This document shows positions 30,413 to 41,849 of a DNA stretch of 64,000 nt, in pieces. Numbering within the stretch: position 1 is the first letter of the stretch; every line of letters starts with the position of its first letter. The stretch covers positions 181,963-245,962 of the forward strand of contig JBAIAA010000744.1 in NCBI GenBank assembly GCA_037893245.1. Direction: 5' to 3'. The notes beneath the pieces are model-generated. The model made no database searches. It was not told the origin of the DNA and saw only the letters and a list, made by a program, of their open reading frames with translations. The position numbers and the translations under genes are program-made. This DNA is from Crossaster papposus. Lineage: Eukaryota > Echinodermata > Asteroidea > Velatida > Solasteridae.

Positions 30413-32513
30413 TATAAATAAAACAGCACAAAATAGCATTTGGCATCTGCTTAATGTAATTTGTATGTAAATATAAATAGATTCAAATATAAATATAGGA
30501 CTTGATGAATTCTGTGTTAAAGGAAGGATACACCATTTGCAGATATTAAAAATATTTACTACTTAATTATTAGGAAAATATCTTACTCATTGGAAAGTAA
30601 ATAATGATACTAGGCATCCAGCAAAATGATTGCGCTAGATATCCCATAATTGTTCAAATATTTGCATTTTATTACCAAAAATTCAATATAGTCGTCGGGT
30701 GATCGCCAATGATGTATCCTAACTTTAAATTAACTGAGTATTCATAAAAACAATTGGGTGGGGGGGGGGGGAATATTAAAATACATGCAGTGTAAAATAA
30801 TAGAAAACATGCATACTACTTTGTAGTTAAAGGCAAAAAATGTACATGTAAGTGGTTTTTTTTGTGGGAGTGGATAAATGGATAACAAGTTAAAATTAGA
30901 GCTTGTTGTAGTTTATTTATGTAATATGTTGTTATTTTTAAGCTGCTGAAATAGAAAACGGCAGACGAACAAGATGGGGAGCCTTTGTGGAATTTGTTCA
31001 AGCTGGTCTGAGTTCCTTAAACTTCTGGTGACCAACACGTGTAACCTCTTCCAGGCAGAAAACATGTCTTGCCTGTTCAGTGCACCGTTTGTAAAGATAT
31101 ACTAACAAAGAAAAACGGCTAGTTAATTGCGAAACAATGCCGGATGGGAAATTGCTTGAAGCAGCAAATATTAGGCAGGATGAGCTGCTGTTACTTGATA
31201 TTCAGGATAGGGATCTACATGTAGTAACAATAGAGGTAAAATACCACCGTACATGTTACCAAAGTACACCAAAGTAGCCAGGGAGTACAAGTCGAAAGCA
31301 AATGATGACACTGTGCAGCAAGATTATCAACTGTCATTTCAAGAATGGAGAAGCTCATCCAAGGAAAATTGGTTTAATTTACCTGCCTTATCTTATTCCA
31401 TAGCATGTTTTATGGGAGTATGTAAACAAAAAAAACTTGAGAAGATTTACATAAGTAAAATGGCACTAATGTTCAGTGTCGTAAAAGTGAATTACTTTCG
31501 TATTTTAATTATCACTCCTTCAATTTCACCTCAGGTTAAGATAATCCTTTTGTTTTTACAGGTATATAAATGCAGTTATAATTTTGTTTACTGAAGCATC
31601 ATAACAAAATTTAAAAATTAATTTTAGAAGTTGAAACAAAGCACTTGCTCACATTTATAGAAGCTGATGTGCTGGTTTACATTTACCTGTAACTCATTTA
31701 AGCATAATTATTACACTGTACATCTACACAAATCTGTTCTAACTTTAAAATATCATTGAATTACAATTACTGCACAGATATAACTTACAAAGCAATAATC
31801 AATATTGCTGTATCTTTCAGGATAACAATTGGTTGAAGATTGTCAATCACATGGCGTTTACAAGTATACCATTCTAAAAAGGTTTTTGATGAAGTTCTGA
31901 TATTGTGAATAAAATAGCAAAAATAATGATACAAAATTTGCAATAATGTATAATAAATATTTGTCATTGTTCTTATAACCGTTTCTTCTTCTTTTCTTCT
32001 GTTCTTGTGTTTTTGGGGGTTTAATTTGTTTTTTTGGGGGGAGTCCCAAAATCAAAAAGAAACAGGCAAGATACAAACATTCGGTTGATAAAATGAAAAG
32101 AAACTATGAAAACAAAAACTGAACTGTTGATAACATGAACAAAACTATAACAATCTTGGTTTAGGAATATTTCTTTAAATAAAGAATATACAGGAAATCG
32201 GGAAAACAAAAACAGAGCAGTCATTTCTGTCCAGACGAGCTCAAATCGCCCCCTGCCATTTGTTTGTGTACATTTCAATTCCTCATAGGTTTTGTACACA
32301 CCTCTCCCGAAGTGACCAACAGAGGGCGCTATTTTCAAGCTGGATATTTTAATTGGTTGAGCCTAATTAATGTGCAATTTTTCTCTCTGTCGAACCTGAT
32401 ATTCTGATTCAATAGGATCATATTTGTATTTCTGGAAAATATCAGGTAGCTTCTAGAGGGGGGTCACAATTCTTCAAATGTGAATGCCTATTTCATGTTC
32501 ATCCCATGGTCTA

Positions 32514-32664
32514 TAAGTGATAGGTTCAATGCTCTGGTTGCCGAGATTCAGCTTCCTAAAATGCATGTGTCTCAGTATGTTGTGAAGTACATGTAAGGCC
32601 TTTGGAATGAGGATCCTGTTGGCCAGCTGTGCGATTGGTCATTACTGAAACTGTATCGCTTTGC
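32514..32664. other. Short spacer between TIR elements
   Basis: 151 bases with a short open stretch on the plus strand (RFNALVAEIQLPKMHVSQYV) ending at a TAA. It may be a piece of another gene or repeat; nothing more can be said. Confidence 0.3.
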
Positions 32665-33440
32665 CGGTGTGGCGGTCTCACTTCTCCGGCGTGCTAGCTT
32701 CTCCGAAAGGGAAATAACGCTTCAACACGCATGCGCAAAATTGCGCAGTGGTTTACATTTTTGCCGACTTTATTCTGTGTGCTGAGTTCTTTGGTGATGT
32801 ACTGGTGAACGTAAGATTGTAGGATGTGTCTATGTTACAGGGTACCAGTAGAATCCAGGGCGCGTGCGACAAAATTGTACATGTACTACATTGTACTGCT
32901 ATTTGCTTCGACACGGCGGCGTCGGCAGACACATGACGGCCAGACTCGCTTCTGACAAGAAAAAGAGCGATCGTATTATCTTCTATCTATCTGATGACTG
33001 TTTCATTTATTTATAATACATGTAATATTAATAACGAATATTTGTAATGCGGTAGTATCCACAAACAAGATTTATACATAGTCCGACTCGTGCGAGTGCT
33101 CAGACTCAGAGATATAATTAAAGCTTCTCCTCAGTTCAGTCAATCATCCCCTGATGAAAACAACTTGCTACAATCTTCAAATTAAATTATTTTAATTGTT
33201 GCCCAATTTGGTTGTCTTTTCCCTATATAGTGAGTGATCAGTTAACGAAAATTGGTCCTGAAATCAGCCACATTTTGTCAAATGCGATGAAAAATATGGT
33301 GATAGCGCCTTCTGTTAGTAGCCCGGCATCAGGAGAAGTAAGCACAGCGGATAAATGAGTATGTGATTGTAACGTGCTGACTTATCCGCTCAATCCGCCC
33401 GGAGAAGCTAGCACGCCGGAGAAGTGAGACCGCCACACCG
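32665..33440. mobile_element. 0.77-kb TIR element, copy 2
   Basis: Same orientation as copy 1, with CGGTGTGGCGG at the left and CCGCCACACCG at the right end. It differs from copy 1 by scattered single bases and a small insertion (acaaacaagattt near 33060). Right flank begins gagccgaagcc, similar to words flanking copy 1 on its left. Confidence 0.82.
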
Positions 33441-33839
33441 GAGCCGAAGCCAAAGCCGAAGCCTGGAGGTTTGGAAAAGGGCCTTGATCTTGCACTTAAA
33501 CTTAAAGCGATTCTGTCCACGCCCCAAAATAAGTGTTTATTATTCAGGACAATCACCCTGATTTTTGATCCCTGCGGAATGCGTCATATTATCATTTACA
33601 TTGTGTTGATTGGAATTTATATTCTCATATACATTTTTAGACTCTAGCTGGCTTCTTATTGCTTGTCAAACCTTGATAAAGCGGGGAGTTAAATCAGTGA
33701 TCCCATCCTCCACTTGGAACAAAATTATGCAATTTGAACCATCCAAAACCGAGTGCGCAAAGCACGACCCTCCCATATAGCCATCCTTTATAGTTCGAAA
33801 AGAAACGGCGCAGCTCTATCGATAAACCACTGTTATTCC
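33441..33839. other. Unannotated spacer between TIR element copies
   Basis: 399 bases with no gene, repeat or RNA that I can support. It starts with short aagccgaagcc-type repeats. Confidence 0.4.
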
Positions 33840-34618
33840 CGGTGTGGCGGTCTCACTTCTCCGGCGTGCTAGCTTCTCCGGGCGGATTGAGCGGATAAGT
33901 CAGCACGTTACAATCACATACTCATTTATCCGCTGTGCTTACTTCTCCTGATGCCGGGCTACTAAGAGAGGGCGCTATCACCATATTTTTCATCGCATTT
34001 GACAAAGTGTGGCTAATTTCAGGACCAATTTTCGTTAACTGATCACTCACTATATAGGGAAAAGACAACCAAATTGGGCAAAAATTAAAATAATTTAATT
34101 TGAAGATTGTAGCAAGTTGTTTTCATCAGGAGGGGATGATTGACTGAACTGAGGAGAAGCTTTAATTATATCTCTGAGTCTGAGCACTCACACGAGTCGG
34201 ACTATGTATAAATCTTGTTTGTGGATACTACCGCATTACAAATATTCGTTATTAATATAACATGTATTATAAATAAATGCAACACTCATCAGATAGATAG
34301 AAGATAATACGATCGCTCTTTTTCTTGTCAAAAGCGAGTCTGGCCGTCATGTGTCTGCCGACGCCGCCGTGTCGAAGCAAATAGCAGTACAATGTAGTAC
34401 ATGTACAATTTTGTCGCACGCGCCCTGGATTCTACTGGTACCCTGTAACATATACACATCCTACAATCTTACGTTCACCAGTACACCACCAAAGAACTCA
34501 GCACACAGAATAAAGTCGGCAAAAATGTAAACCACTGCGCAATTTTGCGCATGCGTGTTGAAGCATTATTTCCCTTTCGGAGAAGCTAGCACGCCGGAGA
34601 AGTGAGACCGCCACACCG
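33840..34618. mobile_element. 0.77-kb TIR element, copy 3 (inverted)
   Basis: Same family as 23562 and 32665 but in the opposite direction, with the same CGGTGTGGCGG ends. With copy 2 it forms an inverted pair 400 bases apart, able to fold back on itself. Confidence 0.82.
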
Positions 34619-34807
34619 TGCACAAGTACATTGACCCACTCATTGGTTGAATTGCGCGTGCTATGGGCCATGTTTTAAACATTACCACGTGTAGGCTCTC
34701 GATCAATGTAAATGGATGAACTGTCTCTTCAATTTATGCAGATTTAAATGCTCGTTTTTGCACAACATAGTTGCCCAGATAATTCCGTTTACCCACAACA
34801 GGGTATA

Positions 34808-35165
34808 CGGGTCGAACATATTCGTCCGTCGGACGTAATGGGTCGGACATAATCGTCCGTCGGACGTAATGGGTCGGACCTAATCGTCCGTCGGACGTAA
34901 TGGGTCGGACCTAATCGTCCGTCGGACGTAATGGGTCGGACCTAATCGTCCGTCGGAGGTAATTGGTCGGACATAATCGTCCGTCGGACGTAATGGGTCG
35001 GACATAATCGTCTGTCGGACGTAATGGGTCGGATATAATTGTCTGTCGAATGTAATGGGTCGGACATAATCGTCTGTCGGACGTAATGGGTCGGACATAA
35101 TCGTCTGTCGGACGTAATGGGTCGGACACAATCGTCCGTCGGACGTAATGGGTCGGACATAATTG
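34808..35165. repeat. 31-bp tandem repeat (CGTCGGACGTAATGGGTCGG type)
   Basis: About 11 copies of a 31-base unit containing cgtccgtcggacgtaatggg and tcggacataat; differences between units are mostly at cgtccg/cgtctg and cataat/cctaat. The three minus-strand frames are open across it because the unit lacks stops there, so they are not called genes. Confidence 0.9.
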
Positions 35166-35750
35166 TTCTTGGACGTCCAAAAATTACTGTCGGACGTAAT
35201 GAAACAAGCGGACATAATGGGCGTGAACAAATGTAGTTAATTTGAACGTAGTAGACTGTAGTTGACCGTACGTCAATCGTAGTGCCGTGGTTACTACGGT
35301 AAATTACGGTCCACACTACAATCAAGTAGGGCCAACTACAGTGACTAAAATGTGTTACTATATTTGTCTAAGGAAACCTGCCTAGAAGCTAATATTATAA
35401 TCTAAATATTTTTGTCTGGCCGGTTTAATCCTGGCATGGCCGGCAGGGGACCCCCTGATTGGAGGGGGAGAGGAAAAATGGTGGCGTCATCGCACGTTTC
35501 TCCAAATGTTGAAGATGCCATAAATGTTTAACTGGGATCAGGTCTCCTGACGTAATTAGGGTACAGTCAGGCACAAAGGAGGGTCTGCCTCACATGTATT
35601 AGACGGGACTTGTGATTCCGACGTTGGATCGTGGGACTGGGAGTTGAGTGTTTGACGGAGAATAATCACTATGACATGTGTCGAGAACCTACACGCTATC
35701 CGTACACCATGTGCAGTTGGCCGTTGTTTCCTGAGAGAAAGAAACCTTAC
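35166..35750. other. Spacer without recognised gene
   Basis: 585 bases. 35240-35345 has gtagttgaccgta/actacggtaaattacggt words with local dyad symmetry. The rest (35346-35750) shows no supported feature. Confidence 0.35.
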
Positions 35751-35825
35751 CTCCATGTCGAAACAGTGTGTTTTGGCAACTTCGAGCTCTATATTGGAGG
35801 AGTGCTCATCGCTTGATTTACCCAT
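35751..35825 (-). CDS. Candidate short first exon, unknown product
   Basis: ATG at 35825-35823 opens 25 codons (MGKSSDEHSSNIELEVAKTH...) that end at a good donor, GAG|gtaagg, in phase 0. No following exon was matched. The frame also extends upstream to another Met. It lies just outside the edge of the 86-bp satellite. It may be a real first exon or a chance frame. Confidence 0.22.
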
Positions 35826-35910
35826 GACAGACACTTATTTCTCCATGACTCTCAGTCTCAAGCTTCAAGTTCAAGCTGTTGTGTATCTTTTGTATAAGAT
35901 TCCGACCATT

Positions 35911-38900
35911 AAGCCTAACAAACACTTTGCGGCGCAATTCTCCGTCAGAACACAACATGGACTTCCAACACTCCCAAATGTTCTATAGCGCCCATTAAGC
36001 CCTAACAAACACTTTTCGGCGCAATAATAGGAAATGGACTTCCAACACTCCCAAATGTGCTATGGTGCTTATTTAGCCTAACAAACACTTTTCGGCGCAA
36101 TTCACCGTCAGAACACGAAATGAACTTCCAACACTCCCAAATGTTCTATAGCGCCCATTAAGCCTAACAAACACTTTTCGGCGCAATAATAGGAAATGGA
36201 CTTCCAACACTCCCAAATGTGCTATAGTGCGCATTAGGCCTCACAAACACTTTTCGGCGAAATTCTCCGTCAGAAAAGGAAATGAACTTCCAACACTCCA
36301 CAACGGCCTATAGAGCCCATTGAGCCTAACAAACACTTTTTGGGTGTTTTCATCTTCAGAACACGAAATAAACTACCAACACTCCAAAATGGTCTATAGA
36401 ACCCATTGAGCCTAACAAACACTTTTCGGGGTTTTTCACCGCCAGAACACAAAATGAACAACCAACACTCCTAAATGGTCTAAAGAGCCCATTGAGCCTA
36501 ACAACCACTTTTCGGTTGTTTTCACCGTCAGAACACAAAATGAACTACCAACACTCCCAAATGGTCTATAGAGCCCATTGAGCCTAACAAACACTTTTCG
36601 GGGTTTTTCACCGCCAGAACACAAAATGAACAACCAACACTCCTACATGGTCTAAAGAGCCCACTGAGCCTAACAACCACTTTTCGGTTGTTTTCACCGT
36701 CAGAACACAAAATGAACTTCCAACACTCCCAAATGGTCTATAGAGCCCATTGAGCCTAACAAACACTTTTTGGTTGTTTTCATCTTCAGAACACGAAATG
36801 AACTACCAACACTCCCAAATGGTCTATAGAGCCCATTGAGCCTAACAAACACTTTTCGGTTGTTTTCACCGTCAGAACGCGAAATGAACAACTAACACTC
36901 CCATATGGTCTAAAGAGCCCATTGAGCCTAACAACCACTTTTCGGTTGTTTTCACCGTCAGAACACAAATTGAACTTCCAACACTCCCAAATGGTCTATA
37001 GAGCCCATTGAGCCTAACAAACACTTTTCGGTTGTTTTCACCGTCAAAACAGGAAATGAACTACCAACACTCCCAAATGGTCTATATAGCCCATTGAGCC
37101 TAACAAACACTTATCGGTTGTTTTCAGCGTCAGAACACGAAATGAACTACCAACACTCCCAAATAGTCTTTATAGCCCATTGATCCTAACAAACACTTTT
37201 CGGTTGTTTTCACCGTCAGAACAGAAAATGAACTTCCAACACCCCAAAATGGTCTATAGCGCCAATTGAGCCAAACAGACACTTTTCGGATTCTTTCACC
37301 GTCAGAACACGAAATGAATTATCAACACTCCCAATTGGTCTATAGCGCCCATTGATCCCAACAAACTCCTTTCGGGTTTTTTCACCGTCAGAACACGAAA
37401 TGGACTTCCAACACTCACAACTGGTCTATAGTGCCCATTGAGCCCAATAAACTCCTTTCGGGTTTTTTCACCGTCAGAACACGAAATGGACTTCCAACAC
37501 TCACAAATAGTCTATAGAGCCCATTGAGCCTAACACACACTTTTGGGGTTTTATCACCGTCGGAACGAGAAATAAACTACCAACACTCCCAAATGGTCTA
37601 TAGAGCCCATTGAGCCTAACAAACACTTTTTGGTTGTTTTCATCTTCAGAACACGAAATAAACTACCAACACTCCAAAATGGTCTATAGAACCCATTGAG
37701 CCTAACAAACACTTTTCGGGGTTTTTCACCGCCAGAACACAAAATGAACAACCAACACTCCTAAATGGTCTATAGAGCCCATTGAGCCTAACAACCACTT
37801 TTCGGTTGTTTTCACCGTCAGAACACAAAATCAACTACCAACACTCCCAAATGGTCTATAGAACCCATTGAGCCTAACAAACACTTTTCGGGGTTTTTCA
37901 CCGCCAGAACACAAAATGAACAACCAACACTCCTACATGGTCTAAAGAGCCCACTGAGCCTAACAACCACTTTTCGGTTGTTTTCACCGTCAGAACACAA
38001 AATGAACTTCCAACACTCCCAAATGGTCTATAGAGCCCATTGAGCCTAACAAACACTTTTTGGTTGTTTTCATCTTCAGAACACGAAATGAACTACCAAC
38101 ACTCCCAAATGGTCTATAGAGCCCATTGAGCCTAACAAACACTTTTCGGTTGTTTTCACCGTCAGAACGCGAAATGAACAACTAACACTCCCATATGGTC
38201 TAAAGAGCCCATTGAGCCTAACAACCACTTTTCGGTTGTTTTCACCGTCAGAACACAAATTGAACTTCCAACACTCCCAAATGGTCTATAGAGCCCATTG
38301 AGCCTAACAACCACTTGTCGGTTGTTTTCACCGTCAGAACACAAAATGAATTTCCAACACTCCCAAATGGTCTATAGAGCACATTGAGCCTAACAAACAC
38401 TTTTCGGTTTTTTTTCACTGTCAGAACACAAAATGAACTTCCAACACTCCCAAATGGTCTATAGAGCCCATTGAGCCTAACAAACACTTTTCGGTTGTTT
38501 TCACCGTCAAAACAGGAAATGAACTACCAACACTCCCAAATGGTCTATAGAGCCCATTGAGCCTAACAAACACTTTTCAGTTGTTTTCACCGTCAAAACA
38601 CAAAATGAACTACCAACAATCCCAAATGGTCTATAGAGCCCATTGAGCCTAACAAACACTTTTCGGTTGTTTTCACCGTCAGAATGCAAAATGAACAACT
38701 AACACTCCCAAATGGTCTATACAGCCCATTGAGCCTAACAAACACTTTTCGGTTGTTTTCACCTTCAAAACACAAAATGAACTACCAACACTCCCAAATG
38801 GTCTATAGTTCCCATTGAGCCTAACTAACACTTTTCGGTGTTTTTCACCTCCAGAACACGAAATGAACAACCAACACTCCCAAATGGTCTAAAGAGCCCA

Positions 38901-39129
38901 TTGAGCCTAACAAACACTTTTCGGTTGTTTTCACCGTCAAAACACGAAATGAACTACCAACACTCCCAAATGGTCTATAGTTCCCATTGAGCCTAACTAA
39001 CACTTTTCGGGTTTTTTCACCTCCAGAACACGAAATGAACAACCAACACTCCCAAATGGTCTAAAGAGCCCATTGAGCCTAACAAACACTTTTCGGTTGT
39101 TTTCACCGTCAAAACAGGAAATGAACTAC
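35911..39129. repeat. 86-bp satellite, left block (about 37 units)
   Basis: Units of 86 bases containing cctaacaaacacttttcgg, ttttcaccgtcagaacac and caacactcccaaatggtcta. The first three to four units (35911-36260) are the most diverged (gcgcaattctccgtc in place of ttgttttcaccgtc). A 15-unit higher-order period is visible: features at 36356, 36528, 36700 and 36786 recur at 37646, 37818, 37990 and 38076 (offset 1290). Confidence 0.95.
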
Positions 39130-40502
39130 TGTGGCGGAACCGGCGGAGGACCTAGATGGGGACTGGTCTTATTATCCCAGGACTCCAACCAACTCTTATT
39201 ATCCAACAAATATATTTATTAGCCTCGCGCAAGGATGAGCGGCTATCCAGACGCAAGGGGGGACAATTAACGAACGGCGGACTTAACCTAGGGGCAGCTC
39301 GTTTGGTGGAAATATACCACCGTTTTATGACTGCATGATTAGCTTGATGTAATAGCAGAGCACTAAATAATTAGTCCTAATAAACCTCACAATGCAAATA
39401 AATCTCACAATGACAAGTATTCCAAAGAAGATCAATAATTGGACTTATTCTCTTCCTGATTCAAGAGTAATGCGATTTACATACAAATAAATATACACAA
39501 TAATCCTCGCTGGTATTAGATAAACCTCACTTAGATATAAAAGGGTCAACTGCACCCTCGGATAATCCTCACGAGGCCCAGTAAACCTCACGTTGTCAAC
39601 TGCACCACCCGAGTGTAACGGGGCTTGAATTACGTTGCCTTTGCTTATACAATATAAATGTTACGGGGCATACACATATAACAGTTAATACAATTATAAT
39701 CCTTACGAGTAAACACGAAATATGGCAGGATGATGAAATACTTAAGAATGAGGGATAATTACCTATGCACGAATTAATCCTCACTACAAGTCTAGTATAC
39801 CGCAACCAGATTTAGCTCACTGGCAGCGAGCTCAAGGTAAACCTCAGAATGAGGGGTAATTACATAAGCACAAATTAATCCTCACTACCAGTTTAGTATA
39901 CCTCACTGTAACTACAGTAACCCTCACTTGTTGTTGCAAGTAGCCCGGGGTAATTAACACGTTACGGGTCGAACTACCAGAGAATTACAGTAATCCTCAG
40001 GGCACTGAAACGCCTCGCCTGGTAAACCTCAACAGGGACAGTAAGCTCTCCGAGTAACCTTGGGCTACACTCAACCGTCACCGCACCGTAAAGGGCAGAC
40101 AATCCTCCCAACAAATCTAGCTTCACTGACTCCCCAACCAAAGGTTACCTAGCCCAGCCCACTCGCCCAGGTCCAACTATAATCTAGACCCAATGTCAAA
40201 TAACCCGCTAGCTACTAAACTCACCGGTCGTTCGTCGATCGGCCGCGCTAGTTCACGTCGGACACGCAATTCACGAATTTATGCGCTCAACGACTTATCA
40301 CTGCTACCACGTCAGCATCCAGACTGCAACTGACTAAGGCCCCAGGCCGGCCGCGCACAAGTAGCGAAATGCGCTACAGTGATTGGTCGCTGGGCACTGC
40401 TGCATTATTCATGCACCGGATGTATGTATTAAACATTAGCTTATATTATTTATAGATCAACTAGACTCGAATACGAGTCGGCATATACCCTGTTCCGTTA
40501 CA
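39130..40502. mobile_element. 1.37-kb TG...CA insertion in the satellite (solo-LTR-like or TIR element)
   Basis: The satellite unit is interrupted after gaactac (39129) and resumes with caaccaacactccc (40503). The insert begins TGTGGCGGAACCGG and ends CCTGTTCCGTTACA; its ends are imperfect inverted repeats (TGTGGCGGAAC against TGTAACGGAAC). TG...CA termini fit a solo LTR, while the inverted ends would also fit a DNA element. The flanking ctac/caac may be a diverged 4-base target duplication. The inside has no long frame but carries many TAAACCTCAC/TAATCCTCAC words. If LTR-derived it is a fossil without internal genes. Confidence 0.6.
39400..40050. repeat. Dispersed TAA(A/T)CCTCAC motif cluster inside the insertion
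   Basis: The word (T)AA(A/T)CCTCA(C) occurs about a dozen times (near 39383, 39400, 39507, 39525, 39565, 39586, 39777, 39840, 39881 and later) at irregular spacing, with one near-duplicate pair, aattaatcctcactac-(a/c)-agt, near 39773 and 39874. It looks like a set of short binding sites or a very degenerate tandem repeat. Confidence 0.55.
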
Positions 40503-41849
40503 CAACCAACACTCCCAAATGGTCTATAGAGCCCATTGAGCCTAACAAACACTTTTCGGTTGTTTTCACCGTCAGAACGCGAAATGAACAACTAACACTC
40601 CCAAATGGTCTATAGAGCCCAAATGATCCTAACAAACACTTTTCGGTTGTTTTCAAGGTCAGAACGCGTAATGAACAACTAACACTCCCAAATGATCTAT
40701 AGAGCCCAGTAAGCCTAACAAACACATTTCGGTTGTTTTCACGGTCAGAACGCGTAATGAACAACTAACACTCCCAAATGATCTATAGAGCCCAGTAAGC
40801 CTAACAAACACATTTCGGTTGTTTTCACCGTCAGAACGCGAAATGAACTTCCAACACTCCCAAATGGTCTATAGAGCCCATTGAGCCTAACAAACACTTT
40901 TCGGGGTTTTTCACCGTCAGAACACAAAATGAACTTCCAACACTCCCAAATGGTCTATAGAGCCCATTGAGCCTAACAAACACTTTTCGATTGTATTTAC
41001 TGTCAAAACAGGAAATGAACTACCAACACTCCCAAATGGTCTATAGATCCCATTGACCCTAACAAACACTTTTCAGTTGTTTTCACCATCAAAACACGAA
41101 ATGAACTACCAACACTCCCAAATGGTCTATAGAGCACATTGAGCCTAACAAACACTTTTCGGTTGTTTTCAACGTCAGAACACGAAATGAACTACCAACA
41201 CTCCCAAATGGTCTATAGAGCCCACTGAGCCTAACATATACTTTTCGGTTGTTTTCACCGTCAGAACGCGAAATGAACAACTAACACTCCCAAATGGTCT
41301 ATAGAGCCCATTGAGCCTAACGAACACTTTTCGGTTGTTTTCACCGTCAGAACGCGAAATGAACTACCAACACTCCAAAATGGCCTATAGAGCCCATTGA
41401 GCATAACAAACACTTTTCGGTTGTTTTCACGGTCAGAACGCGTAATGAACAACTAACACTCCCAAATGATCTATAGAGCCCAGTAAGCCTAACAAACACA
41501 TTTCGGTTGTTTTCACCGTCAGAACGCGAAATGAACTTCCAACACTCCCAAATGGTCTATAGAGCCCATTGAGCCTAACAAACACTTTTCGGGGGTTTTC
41601 ACCGTCAGAACACAAAATGAACTTCCAACACTCCCAAATGGTCTATAGAGCCCATTGAGCCTAACAAACACTTTTCGGTTGTATTTACCGTCAAAACAGG
41701 AAATGAACTACCAACACTCCCAAATGGTCTATAGATCCCATTGAGCCTAACAAACACTTTTCAGTTGTTTTCACCGTCAAAACACGAAATGAACTACCAA
41801 CACTCCCAAATGGTCTATAGAGCCCATTGAGCCTAACAAACACTTTTCG

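Larger units (their letters stand above)
28398..31610 (+). pseudogene. Gene relic inside the TIR element, copy 2
   Basis: The same exon-like pieces as in copy 1, here on the plus strand: MASSSDANLAEDEGD... at 28398, a piece around 29200-29310 (SNGLKTDKKWQTRE), and the MPDGKLLEAANIRQ / TIEVKYHRTCYQ block at about 31140-31270. The second piece is separated from the third by the Helitron-like insertion. Being interrupted alike in both copies, the relic decayed before the two copies parted. Confidence 0.45.
28079..32513 (+). mobile_element. Large TIR element, copy 2 (inverted relative to copy 1)
   Basis: Reverse-complement counterpart of 16321-19665. It measures 4435 bp because of a 1094-bp insertion at 29319-30412; without it 3341 bp remain, against 3345 in copy 1. 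Differences elsewhere are sparse single bases and a shorter homopolymer (G run at 30760-30771). The shared part runs about 45 bases beyond the inner inverted ends on both sides, and at the right edge includes bases that in copy 1 belong to the Polinton polymerase coding region (16321-16340). Confidence 0.75.

Noticed and set aside
29351-30470. Two plus-strand frames of over 350 codons with a 44-residue repeat
   Set aside because: They follow from a 132-base minisatellite unit that is a multiple of three and lacks stops. Two overlapping frames being equally open argues against coding.
34880-35325. Minus-strand frames rich in PLRPTDDYVRPITSD as a repeat protein
   Set aside because: All three frames are open because the 31-base unit has no stop on this strand; the signal is the DNA repeat.
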